DNA of 64,000 nucleotides from Corynebacterium fournieri (lineage in GTDB: Bacteria; Actinomycetota; Actinomycetes; Mycobacteriales; Mycobacteriaceae): contig NZ_CP047210.1 in NCBI RefSeq assembly GCF_030408775.1, positions 1,798,001 to 1,862,000 of the forward strand, written 5' to 3'. The notes below the pieces were generated by a model. The model was given only the letters and a program-made list of their open reading frames with translations, did not search any database and was not told where the DNA came from. Below are positions 29,319-37,746 of this stretch, piece by piece (positions within the stretch are counted from its first letter, which is position 1; every line of letters starts with the position of its first letter). Position numbers and translations under genes: made by a program.

Positions 29319-30430
29319 TTCCCTACCCTTCCAAACGCCGCCACTTGGCGGAAGATGTCTGTGTAACGCTTCGCGGTCTGCGCCAGCGAATGGTTGCGCA
29401 CCACCCACTCGCGCACCTGCGCGCGGTCCAGCTCGCGCGCTTTTTCTATCTGTGCAGCTAGCTTTGCGACGTCATCCGCCGGTGCCAGACCCACCGGCGC
29501 CGAGCGCAGCAGCTCGCCCATGCCGCCACGGTCGAAGCCGGCGACGGGGGTGCCGCACGCCATCGCCTCAAACGCGACGAGCCCGAACGGCTCCTCCCAG
29601 CGCGGCGTGGCCAGGGCGACAGCGCAGTTGGCCACGAGTTTGCGCAGCTCCGCGTGGGAGAGTTCACCGACCCACTCCGCGCCGGCGCCCAGGCGCGGCG
29701 TGATCTCGTCGCGGACGTAGCGGTGATCGCCGTTGCGGCCGGCCAGCACGAGCGGGATGTCAGCGGCGCGGCAGGCGTCGATGGCGAGGTGAGCGCCCTT
29801 TTCCGGCACGAGGCGGCCGAACCAGACCGCTGTGTCGCCGCCGGGCCCGGGGCACCACAGGTTCACGTCGACGCCGTTGGGGATGATCACCGGCTCCGTG
29901 GGCAGGCACCAGTCCCGCGCGGTGGTGCGGCTCACGGCGGCGAACCGCCCGGCGCGCAGCCCGGCGGCGGTGATCGCGGCCTGGATCTCTTCCACCATCG
30001 GGGTGTGCAGCGTGGTCAGCATCGGCAGCGGCTCCGGAGACAGCGCCGAGGGGAAAATGTAGGGGTTGAGGCTGTTGTTGTGCACCACGTCGTAGCCGCG
30101 GGCGACGAGCAGCTGGCGCAGCTGCACAAACGCGGCGTTTTCGCGCTCGCGACCGCCTTCCGGGTAGGTGGTGTCGGTGGCGTTGTCCTTGTCGTCGCCC
30201 CAGTCCACGCCAGGCAGTTCGAACGCCTTGTCGTTGCCGTCGGAACCTTGTGCGGCGAAGAAATCCACGTCGTGGCCGAGGTTGCGCAGCGCGGCCACCA
30301 TGGTGTGGCAAAACGCCTCCAGGCCACCGGCATAGGGTTCGCGCACCGGGTAGCGCGCCGGCCCGACCAGGGCGATGCGGAGTTTGTCGGTGCGCGGGTA
30401 ACGCGCCGCCGGTTGCGCAGCAACGGTCAC
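29315..30430 (-). CDS. Glycosyltransferase family 4
   Basis: A 371-residue GT-B glycosyltransferase. GGLEAFCHTMVAALRNLGHD forms the acceptor loop. VIIPNGVDVNLW, VWFGRLVPEKGAHLAIDA and the RWEEPFGLVAFEAMACGTPV signature (EX7E) mark the donor domain. GTG 30430 overlaps the upstream TGA (GTGA), so it is coupled. It is the second gene of the leftward operon. Sugar specificity cannot be read from sequence. Confidence 0.88.
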   Translation of the reverse strand: MTVAAQPAARYPRTDKLRIALVGPARYPVREPYAGGLEAFCHTMVAALRNLGHDVDFFAAQGSDGNDKAFELPGVDWGDDKDNATDTTYPEGGRERENAAFVQLRQLLVARGYDVVHNNSLNPYIFPSALSPEPLPMLTTLHTPMVEEIQAAITAAGLRAGRFAAVSRTTARDWCLPTEPVIIPNGVDVNLWCPGPGGDTAVWFGRLVPEKGAHLAIDACRAADIPLVLAGRNGDHRYVRDEITPRLGAGAEWVGELSHAELRKLVANCAVALATPRWEEPFGLVAFEAMACGTPVAGFDRGGMGELLRSAPVGLAPADDVAKLAAQIEKARELDRAQVREWVVRNHSLAQTAKRYTDIFRQVAAFGRVGK

Positions 30431-31356
30431 GCGCCCACCACCTTGGTGTAGATCTCCTCGTGCGCCCGGCGCACCTGCTGAAGCTGCTGGTCCCGGTCGC
30501 CGGCGTAAGGGATCGGCGACCGGGCAAGCAGCCGGGCCGCCGCCTGCCCGGCCGCGCGGCCGTTGCCTGTCGGGTAGACCTCCACCGCCGCCGCTGTGTC
30601 GGCCTGCCCGGCGTAGCAGCCGCAATCCGGCACCGCGACGGGAACCCCGAGGTCGCGGCACATCTCCAGCCACCCCGAATGCGTGCCTTTGGTGTACGGC
30701 AGCACGCAGGCCCCGGCCCGGCCGACGGCCGCGTAGAGCTCGGCGTCGCTCATCGGTTCGTGCACGATCATGCGCGCATTGCTGACCTGCGCCAACTTCG
30801 CTCCCCCATGCATGTACACATCCAGCGGCACCTCGCCGGCGATGTCAGCGTAGAACTGCTCGTCGGCCACCACGTTCGAGCGAAGCGACTTCACAAACAC
30901 CGCGGCCCGCGGCCCCGGGGCGGGCTCGACCGGCCCGCCGACGATCCGCGGGTGCGGGATGACCTGCACATCCGTCGCCCCGTAGTCGCGGGCGAGGACA
31001 TCGGCTGCCTGGTCCGTCAGGGTGATCAGGGCGGAGCTTGCGTCGATAAGCAACTGCAGCCGCTCATGGTGCGGGCCTTGGTCGGTCAAGTGCGGGTTGT
31101 CCAGGTCGTGGACCGTGAGCACGAGCGGCACCGGCAACGCGGCGCACAGCTGCGCGATCTGCGCGGGCGTGCGGTGCTCGAACCCGAAATGGATGTGCAC
31201 CGCGTCCACGTCGCGTCGGTGGCGCCACCATTGCGCCTCCAGCGCCGGGTGCGGCCACCAGTTGCCGTCGATGTCCGGGTCCGGGAGAAACTCCACGCCC
31301 GCGGGGCGAATGGCCTGCGTGTACGGGTGCTGCGCGGGAATGGAGAGAATCTTCAC
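30427..31356 (-). CDS. GT-B-type glycosyltransferase
   Basis: A 309-residue protein starting VKILSIPAQHPYTQAIRP at GTG 31356. It has a GT-B layout with DAVHIHFGFEHRTPAQI, LVLTVHDLDNPHL and a C-terminal domain with YTKGTHSGWLEMCRDLGVPV, similar to the donor-site loop of family 4 enzymes. It is the first gene of the leftward operon; a TATATT hexamer 7 bp before the start suggests a leaderless or very short-leader mRNA, although AGGGGA also precedes it. Confidence 0.78.
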   Translation of the reverse strand: MKILSIPAQHPYTQAIRPAGVEFLPDPDIDGNWWPHPALEAQWWRHRRDVDAVHIHFGFEHRTPAQIAQLCAALPVPLVLTVHDLDNPHLTDQGPHHERLQLLIDASSALITLTDQAADVLARDYGATDVQVIPHPRIVGGPVEPAPGPRAAVFVKSLRSNVVADEQFYADIAGEVPLDVYMHGGAKLAQVSNARMIVHEPMSDAELYAAVGRAGACVLPYTKGTHSGWLEMCRDLGVPVAVPDCGCYAGQADTAAAVEVYPTGNGRAAGQAAARLLARSPIPYAGDRDQQLQQVRRAHEEIYTKVVGA

Positions 31357-31393
31357 TCCCCTAATATAAACGTTTTCGCATAATGTGACGCCT
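31357..31393. promoter_or_regulatory. Compact divergent promoter of the glycosyltransferase cluster
   Basis: This is the only gap between the two divergent operons. It is AT-rich in GC-rich surroundings. A leftward -10-like TATATT lies at 31368-31363 and a rightward CATAAT at 31379-31384, each 6-10 bp from its start codon. With normal spacing, each -35 region would fall in or beyond the other promoter's start, so the two promoters overlap. Confidence 0.6.
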
Positions 31394-32233
31394 ATGAGTT
31401 TGCTCGTCGTTGTCGGCAACTGCCAGGCGGAGTCCACCCGCAAGCTGCTCATGTCCACCGGGCACTTCACGGGCGAGCGCATCGCGCCTGTCCACGAGCT
31501 TGAAGCGGCGGATCTGGACTGGTTTGCGCCGCTGATCCGCCGCGCCGACGTGCTCGTCACCCAGCCCATTCGCGACGGCTACCGCGGTCTGCCCGTGGGC
31601 ACCCGCCAGCTGCGCGAGCTGCTGCCGCGCACCGCCCTCCACGTGGTGGTGCCGGTGCTGCGTTTCGACGGGCTGATGCCCTACCAGGCCATCATCCGCG
31701 ACCCGGACGAGCCCTCGCTGAACCCGCCGGTGGTGCCGTACCACGACCTGCGCACGCTCGTCGCCGCCGCAGGCCACGGGCCGGCCCCTGCCCCCGATGC
31801 CGCTGCGCTGCGGCGGGCGGCCGCCATGTCCGTCGAGCAGATGCGCGTGCGCGAAACCGCCCACGGGGCCGTGACGGTGTCTGACTACCTGGAAACGACT
31901 CCTGTGTGGCACACCGTGAACCACCCGGACAACCGGACGCTGGCGTTCATGGTGTCACGCGTGCTTGAGGCTCTGGGGTGTTCCGGGGAGCCGGTGCCGC
32001 CGGACTACGAGATGCTCGGCGGGCTCGACGCCCCCGTGGAGGCGGCCGCCGCACAGGCGCTGGGTGTCGACGTGGCGGGGCGCACGGTATGGCGCGACCG
32101 GGCGGCAGGCGTCATCGACGCCGACGAGGTCCGCCGCGCGCAGCTGGAGTTCTACCGCCGACGCCCCGCGCTGGTGGCGCACGGGCTGCAGCGCCACGCG
32201 CAGCGGATCGCGAACCTAGGGTTGCTGGCATGA
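31394..32233 (+). CDS. WcbI-like polysaccharide biosynthesis protein
   Basis: A 279-residue protein beginning MSLLVVVGNCQAESTRKLL. The N-terminal GNCQ motif followed by a helix is the signature of the WcbI family, implicated in capsule polysaccharide modification (putative acetyltransferase). VVVPVLRFDGLMPYQAI and TPVWHTVNHPDNRTL also fit. ATG 31394 suits a leaderless transcript from CATAAT; GTG 31385 is possible. Its stop overlaps the next gene's start (ATGA). It may decorate a glycan made by the surrounding transferases. Confidence 0.72.
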   Translation: MSLLVVVGNCQAESTRKLLMSTGHFTGERIAPVHELEAADLDWFAPLIRRADVLVTQPIRDGYRGLPVGTRQLRELLPRTALHVVVPVLRFDGLMPYQAIIRDPDEPSLNPPVVPYHDLRTLVAAAGHGPAPAPDAAALRRAAAMSVEQMRVRETAHGAVTVSDYLETTPVWHTVNHPDNRTLAFMVSRVLEALGCSGEPVPPDYEMLGGLDAPVEAAAAQALGVDVAGRTVWRDRAAGVIDADEVRRAQLEFYRRRPALVAHGLQRHAQRIANLGLLA

Positions 32234-33117
32234 AACATCTCATCGTCGGCCCCGACGGCCACGGGGTGACCGAATACGCACTCGGGCTCGCCCGCGCCAC
32301 CGGCGCAGACGTGATCCGGGAGCGCACCTTCGGCGAGCATCCCCTGCCGGACGGGCCCATCCACGTCACGTTCACCGACCACCTCTTCGGCGACACCGCC
32401 GACACCTTGCTGACGCGCCTCGGCGGACGGCCGTTTTCAGTGAGCCTGCACGACATTCCGCAGCCGGAGGAAGGCGCCGCGCGCTTCGACCGGCGCGCGG
32501 CGGTCTACCGCACCCTCGCCGCGGCCGCCGACGCCGCCGTGGTGAACTCGCAGCACGAAGCCCGGTTCTTCGACGCCGCCGACACCGCGGTGATCCGCCT
32601 GCCCATCCCGGTGATCGACTCGCCCTTCGCCCCCGAAGACGGCACCGTCGGCGTGCTCGGCTTCCTCTACCCCGGCAAAGGCCACGAGGACCTCATCGAG
32701 GCCCTGCCCGATCGCCGCTTGCGCTTTTTGGGCGCGGTGTCTGCAGGCCACGAGCAGTGGGCGGCCGATCTCGTCCGTTCGGCGCGCCGCGTCGAACTCA
32801 CCGGCTGGCTTTCCAGCGACGCGCTCGCCGCCGAAATGGGCCGCATCGCCGTGCCGGTGTGCCCGCACCGGCACTTTTCCGCCTCCGGCTCGCTGATGAC
32901 CTGGCTGGGCGCAGGCCGCAGCGTGTTGGTGACCGACTCCGACTACGCCCGCGAGATCGACGCCTGGCTGCCCGGGCGCGTCACGCTGGTGGGGGAAGGT
33001 GGCTGGCGGGACGCCGTCGCAAAGCATGAGCCCGCGCAGCTGGACCCGCCGCGCTACGGGTGGGCCGAGGTAGCCGAACAATGGGAGGACACATGGCGTT
33101 TCGCTGGCCTGATGTAA
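32230..33117 (+). CDS. GT-B-like glycosyltransferase
   Basis: A 295-residue protein starting MKHLIVGPDGHGVTEYALGL. Features resembling a GT-B enzyme are AAVVNSQHEARFF, VGVLGFLYPGKGHEDLIEAL and VPVCPHRHFSASGSLMTWLG with AGRSVLVTD. The EX7E motif is not clear, so this is a divergent member. It is coupled to the WcbI-like gene by a 4-bp overlap and overlaps the downstream GT2 start by 25 bp. Confidence 0.7.
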   Translation: MKHLIVGPDGHGVTEYALGLARATGADVIRERTFGEHPLPDGPIHVTFTDHLFGDTADTLLTRLGGRPFSVSLHDIPQPEEGAARFDRRAAVYRTLAAAADAAVVNSQHEARFFDAADTAVIRLPIPVIDSPFAPEDGTVGVLGFLYPGKGHEDLIEALPDRRLRFLGAVSAGHEQWAADLVRSARRVELTGWLSSDALAAEMGRIAVPVCPHRHFSASGSLMTWLGAGRSVLVTDSDYAREIDAWLPGRVTLVGEGGWRDAVAKHEPAQLDPPRYGWAEVAEQWEDTWRFAGLM

Positions 33118-34199
33118 CCGTGGTCGTCCCCCACTACAACGCCGCCGACGCGCTCGCGCGAGTTGTGGAGGCGGTGCGCGCGCAAGACTACGCGGGCGCA
33201 GTCGAGATCGTCGTCGCCGACGACGGGTCCGACACCCCACCCGAACTCGACGGAGTGCGCGTGGTGCGACAAGCCGACGAAGGCTTCCGCGCCGCCGCTG
33301 CCCGCAACCTCGGCGCAGAAGCAGCGCGCGGCGAAATACTCGCCTTCTTGGACGCCGACACCGTGCCCGAACCCGGCTACCTCTCGGCGGTCGTGCCGCA
33401 CATCGTCGGCGACGCGCGCGCGGTGGTCGTGGGGGCGCGGCGCACCGGCGCGGGCGACGCGGAGCCGCAGTGGCTTGCCGACGCCTGGGCCGCCACCGAT
33501 AACCTCCGCAACGCCGACCACGCCTCCTGGCGCTACGTCATCTCCGCGGTGCTGACCTGCTCGCGCGAGTTTTTCGACACCGTCGGCGGGTTCGACGCAA
33601 CCTTCGTCGGCTACGGCGGCGAGGACTGGGAGTTCGGCTTCCGCGCCTGGAACGCCGGCGCGACGCTCGTCCACGAGCCGGCGGCCGTCGCGCACCACCC
33701 GGAGGAGGACTTCGGTGCGCGCTACGACGACCCCGAAAAGGCCACCGCCGTCAAAAACGCCGAAACCCTCGCGCTGGCCCGGCGCGTGACCCACCCGCTG
33801 GCGCGGCCGGACGGGATCGTCTTCGACACCTTCGACATGCAGGTGGAGGTTCCCGAGCTCGACGGCGAGGGCGTGCGCGACTTCGTCATCGCGGAATGGC
33901 TGAAAGTCGGCGCGTACGTGCGGGTGGCGCAGGTGCCGGCACTGTTCGCGCACGACCCGCGCGTGGGCACCGACGAGGTCGACGCGCGGGTGAACATCGC
34001 GGTCGGTGCGGGCTGGGCGCCGCAAGACCTGGATGCGCTGTTGGCTGTGGAATACGTGCTCTGCCCCGACGGCACGGTGGTGCGCACCGCCCGCGCGGCG
34101 GCACTCGGGCTCGAGCCTGCCACCGCCCACCCCGCAGACATCGGGATGACGCCGGTGACAGGCCCGCTGCAGCTGGAGCGCTACTTCGCAGGCTGGTAG
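33093..34199 (+). CDS. Glycosyltransferase family 2
   Basis: A 368-residue GT-A enzyme. The N-terminal VTVVVPHYNAADALARVV and VEIVVADDGSDTP, the DxD in ILAFLDADTVPEPGYL and the acceptor-side FDATFVGYGGEDWEFGFRAW are typical. The last 120 residues form an extra domain with no recognised family. ATG 33093 follows GGGAGGAC and lies inside the end of the previous gene. It is the last gene of the rightward operon and converges with rpiB. Confidence 0.88.
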   Translation: MAFRWPDVTVVVPHYNAADALARVVEAVRAQDYAGAVEIVVADDGSDTPPELDGVRVVRQADEGFRAAAARNLGAEAARGEILAFLDADTVPEPGYLSAVVPHIVGDARAVVVGARRTGAGDAEPQWLADAWAATDNLRNADHASWRYVISAVLTCSREFFDTVGGFDATFVGYGGEDWEFGFRAWNAGATLVHEPAAVAHHPEEDFGARYDDPEKATAVKNAETLALARRVTHPLARPDGIVFDTFDMQVEVPELDGEGVRDFVIAEWLKVGAYVRVAQVPALFAHDPRVGTDEVDARVNIAVGAGWAPQDLDALLAVEYVLCPDGTVVRTARAAALGLEPATAHPADIGMTPVTGPLQLERYFAGW

Positions 34200-34216
34200 C
34201 GCCCGGAGGCCGTTTT

Positions 34217-34684
34217 TTACGGCAGCTGCGGGGCGACGCCGGTGCGCTCGTACTCCGCCAGGATGTCGATGCGGCGCTGGTGACGCTCCTCTTCGCTCCA
34301 CGGCTGGTTCACGAACGCGTCCACGATTTTCAGCGCCTCGTCTTCGGTGTGCATGCGCCCGCCGATGCCGATGAGCTGAGCGTTGTTGTGCTCGCGGGCG
34401 AGCTTCGCGGTCTCTTCCGACCACGCCAGGGCGCAGCGAGCACCCTTGACCTTGTTCGCGGCGATCTGCTCGCCGTTGCCGGAGCCGCCGAGCACGATGC
34501 CCAGCGAGCCCGGGTCTGCCACCACGGCCTCCGCGGCGGCGATGCAGAACGCCGGGTAGTCGTCCGAAGCGTCGTACTCGTGCGCGCCGCAGTCGGTCAC
34601 CTCGTGGCCCTGAGCCTCGAGGTGGGCCTTGATCTGGTTTTTCCGCTCGAATCCGGCGTGGTCTGCTCCAAGGTAAATACGCAT
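34217..34684 (-). CDS. rpiB: Ribose-5-phosphate isomerase B
   Basis: Interconverts ribulose- and ribose-5-phosphate. The protein is 155 residues. Motifs are MRIYLGADHAGFERKNQI, the phosphate loop GIVLGGSGNGEQIAANK (the Glu acts as base in actinobacterial RpiB in place of the E. coli Cys) and LAREHNNAQLIGIGGR. It lies downstream of the Rv2466c-like gene, as in mycobacteria. Confidence 0.95.
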   Translation of the reverse strand: MRIYLGADHAGFERKNQIKAHLEAQGHEVTDCGAHEYDASDDYPAFCIAAAEAVVADPGSLGIVLGGSGNGEQIAANKVKGARCALAWSEETAKLAREHNNAQLIGIGGRMHTEDEALKIVDAFVNQPWSEEERHQRRIDILAEYERTGVAPQLP

Positions 34685-34689
34685 GCTGT

Positions 34690-35307
34690 TTAGCGTACCT
34701 GCGGCATTTCCGTGCGCGTGCGCTTGAGCTCGAAGAAGTACGGGAACTCGGCGAGGCCGACGGCGTGGTCGAACAGCTTGCCGGCCTCTTCGCCTTCCGG
34801 CACGCGGGTGATCACGGGGCCGAAAAACGCGTTGTCGCCGAGTTTGACCACCGGGGTGCCCACGTCGTCGCCGACTGCCTCCATGGCGGTGGCGTGGAAT
34901 CCGCGCAGCAAGTCGTCGGCGTCGGTGGTGTTGGCGACCTCCGCGAAGTGCTCCGGCAGCCCGACTTCGACGAGTGCTTTCGCGATGATTTCGTCGTAGG
35001 CGCCGTAGCCCTTCTTGCCGCCCTCGCCGCCGGGGTGGATGAGGGCGCCCATGGCGGTGTAGAGCTCGCCGACCTTGTCGGGTGCTTCTTCCTTGACCTT
35101 GGCAAAGACGCGCGCCGGACCCCAGTTGGCTTCCATCGCCGCGGCGTAGTCGGCCGGGATGTCGCGGCCGTCGTTAAGCACTGCCAAAGACATGGGCACC
35201 CACTCGACGGCGATGTCGCGGACCTTTTCCACTTCCTTCATCCAGCGGGAGGTCTGCCACGCAAAGGGGCAGGACACGTCGAACCAAAATTTCACTTGTT
35301 CAGTCAT
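34690..35307 (-). CDS. DsbA-family oxidoreductase (Rv2466c-like)
   Basis: A 205-residue thioredoxin-fold protein. The start VKFWFDVSCPFAW and the C-terminal GTPVVKLGDNAFFGPVITRV and FFELKRTRTEMPQ closely follow mycobacterial Rv2466c, a mycothiol-linked nitroreductase and oxidoreductase. Here the CPWC motif is CPFA, so the second (resolving) cysteine is missing. ATG 35307 was chosen to match the family. It sits between rpiB and the divergent pepN, the same order as Rv2465c-Rv2466c-Rv2467. Confidence 0.88.
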   Translation of the reverse strand: MTEQVKFWFDVSCPFAWQTSRWMKEVEKVRDIAVEWVPMSLAVLNDGRDIPADYAAAMEANWGPARVFAKVKEEAPDKVGELYTAMGALIHPGGEGGKKGYGAYDEIIAKALVEVGLPEHFAEVANTTDADDLLRGFHATAMEAVGDDVGTPVVKLGDNAFFGPVITRVPEGEEAGKLFDHAVGLAEFPYFFELKRTRTEMPQVR

Positions 35308-35340
35308 GGCGCCCACGATAGCGCGTGTAGGCTGCACAAA

Positions 35341-37746
35341 ATGAAGACAAATCTCACACGCGACGACGCGCAGCAACGCGCGTCACTGATTTCCAACGTC
35401 CGTTACGACATCACGGTGGACATCACCGGCGCCGACGAGTTCACCACCGTGAGCAAGGTGGAGTTCGATTCGAAGGCGGGGACCACGCACTTCGACCTGG
35501 TGGCGGCAGGGTTCGAGGCCACGCTCGACGGGAAAGAGACCGGCCGCGAGCTGAAGCTTGACGACGGCGCACACACCCTGGTTGTCACCTCCCACGACGC
35601 GTACAACCGCACCGGCGAGGGCCTGCACAAGTTCACCGACCCGGTGGACGACAAGGATTACCTGTACACCCAGTTCGAGCCCGCGATGGCGATGAAGGTC
35701 TTCGCCGGGTTCGACCAGCCGGATCTGAAGGCGACCTACACGGTGCGGGTGAAGGCGCCGCAGCGCTACACCGTGATCCTCAACGAGGCCGTCACCCGCG
35801 AGGACAACGGCGACGGCACCTCCACCTGGACCACCGTGATCGACTACCCGCTGTCGACCTACCTCATCGCCATCTGCGCCGGCGAGTTTGAGAAGGTCGC
35901 CGACACCTACGACGCCGGCGACGGCAGGACGATCGAGCTCGGCCTCTACGCGCGCGCCAGCCTGATCCCGCACATGGATTCGGAGCGCATCTTCCGCCAG
36001 ACCAAGGAGGGCTTCGACTTCTACCACGCCAACTTCGGCCGCAAGTACCCGTTCGGCGACAAGTACGACCAGGTGTTCTGCCCGGAGTACAACATGGGCG
36101 CGATGGAGCACGTCGGCTGCGTGACCTACCGCGACGAGTACATCTTCACTTCCGAGCCCACCCCGTACCGCCTGGAGCGGCGCAACGACACCATCCTGCA
36201 CGAGATGGCGCACATGTGGTTCGGCGACTTGGTCACCATGCAGTGGTGGGACGATTTGTGGCTCAATGAGTCGTTTGCCACCTGGTCGGCGGCCACCGCG
36301 CAGACGGCGATCGGCGAGTACGCCGACGCGTGGACGACGTTTGCGTCCGTGGAGAAGGCGTGGGCGTACCAGCAGGACCAGCTGCCGTCGACGCACCCGA
36401 TCGCGGCGGACGCGCCGGACATCGAGGCCGCGGAGCAGAACTTCGACGGCATCACTTACGCAAAAGGTGCCAGCGTGCTCAAGCAGCTGCAGGCGTACGT
36501 GGGCTACGAGGAGTTCTTCGCGGGCGTGCGCACCCACTTCGACAACCACGCCTACTCCAACGCCACCTTCGCGGACCTGCTGGGCGCGCTCGAGCAGGCC
36601 TCGGGCCGCGACCTTTCCGAGTGGGCGGAAAAGTGGCTGCGCACCACCGGCCCGTCCACCCTGCGCCCGGAGATCGGCGAGGGCTTTGCGGTGCTGCAGG
36701 ACGACCCGCGCCCCCACCGCGTGCGCGTCGGTCTGTACAAACTCGACGGGCCGGCCGGCTCCGCCGTCGTCCGCAGAATCCGCCAGGTCGAGACCGACAT
36801 CGACGGCGAGCGCACCGAGATCCCCGAGCTCGCCGGCATCGATCACGACCTGGCCATCGTCAACGACGACGACCTCACCTACGCCAAGATGCGCCTGACG
36901 CCTAAGCACCGTGATTTCGTGCTCGAGCACATCGGCCAGATCGAGGATTCGCTGGCGCGCACGCTGATCTGGTCGTCGCTGTGGGAGTCCGTGCGCGACG
37001 GCGAGCTCGCCGCCCGCGAGTTTGTCCGCCTCGTGGCGCGCGAGGCAGGCCGCGAGACGCACCCGAGCGTGCAGGAGCGCCTGCTCGCCCAGGCCACGCA
37101 GGCGGTGCGCCAGTACGTCGACCCGGCGTGGCAGGGCGAGGGCATGGATCTGCTCAACGCGGCCTTCCGCGGCGCGGAGCCGAAGGCCATCTTCGACCGT
37201 GCGCTGGCGCGCTTGACGCCGACGGAGGAGACGGTCGCCTACTTCAAGGAGCTGCTTGAGACCTCCGACAACCAGGAGGTGCGCTGGCTCGCGCTGACCA
37301 ACCTCATCGCCGCCGGTGCCCTGCCGCTGTCCGCGGCGGACGAGGAGCGCGACGACACCTCCGAGGGCACCATCTCCCGCCTGCGCGCCCGCGCCGTGAC
37401 GGACAAGCGCTGGGCCTGGGACAAGCTGGTCAACGAGGACCTGACCAACCTCGAGGCCCGCTACCTCATGGACGGGCTGACCTTCACCTACGAGGGTCTC
37501 GAGGGGCTGACCGACGAGTACTTCCGCGCCGCGCCCGCGCTGTGGGACCGCCTGACCAACGAGATGGCCCAGCGCACCCTCGAGGGCATGTACCCGCGTT
37601 GGGATGTCACCGCAGGTGCCGTCGATAAGGCGAACGAGCTTTTGCTTGGCGGCGCCCCCTCCGGCCTCAAGCGCGTCGTCGCCGAAGGCCAGGACCGCAT
37701 CAGCCGCGCTGTGCGCAACCGCGAGGTCGACGCCGCGGCCGACTAA
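35341..37746 (+). CDS. pepN: Aminopeptidase N
   Basis: An 801-residue M1-family zinc metallopeptidase that removes N-terminal residues. The zinc site HEMAHMWFGDL with the downstream glutamate in LWLNESFATW is complete (about residues 285-310). The substrate-recognition motif reads GAMEH in place of the usual GAMEN. The C-terminal ERAP1-like helical domain follows. ATG 35341 lies 7 bp after a TAGGCT hexamer, so translation is probably leaderless. The stop overlaps metB by 4 bp in convergent orientation. Confidence 0.95.
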   Translation: MKTNLTRDDAQQRASLISNVRYDITVDITGADEFTTVSKVEFDSKAGTTHFDLVAAGFEATLDGKETGRELKLDDGAHTLVVTSHDAYNRTGEGLHKFTDPVDDKDYLYTQFEPAMAMKVFAGFDQPDLKATYTVRVKAPQRYTVILNEAVTREDNGDGTSTWTTVIDYPLSTYLIAICAGEFEKVADTYDAGDGRTIELGLYARASLIPHMDSERIFRQTKEGFDFYHANFGRKYPFGDKYDQVFCPEYNMGAMEHVGCVTYRDEYIFTSEPTPYRLERRNDTILHEMAHMWFGDLVTMQWWDDLWLNESFATWSAATAQTAIGEYADAWTTFASVEKAWAYQQDQLPSTHPIAADAPDIEAAEQNFDGITYAKGASVLKQLQAYVGYEEFFAGVRTHFDNHAYSNATFADLLGALEQASGRDLSEWAEKWLRTTGPSTLRPEIGEGFAVLQDDPRPHRVRVGLYKLDGPAGSAVVRRIRQVETDIDGERTEIPELAGIDHDLAIVNDDDLTYAKMRLTPKHRDFVLEHIGQIEDSLARTLIWSSLWESVRDGELAAREFVRLVAREAGRETHPSVQERLLAQATQAVRQYVDPAWQGEGMDLLNAAFRGAEPKAIFDRALARLTPTEETVAYFKELLETSDNQEVRWLALTNLIAAGALPLSAADEERDDTSEGTISRLRARAVTDKRWAWDKLVNEDLTNLEARYLMDGLTFTYEGLEGLTDEYFRAAPALWDRLTNEMAQRTLEGMYPRWDVTAGAVDKANELLLGGAPSGLKRVVAEGQDRISRAVRNREVDAAAD

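Noticed and set aside
34209-34223. GCCGT-T5-ACGGC hairpin between the GT2 gene and rpiB as a terminator
   Set aside because: Only a 5-bp stem, with the T-run in the loop; too weak to call.
36073-36123. GAMEH in place of GAMEN in PepN as loss of function
   Set aside because: The zinc site is complete and I could not exclude that this variant is normal in the genus, so it is noted only in the annotation.
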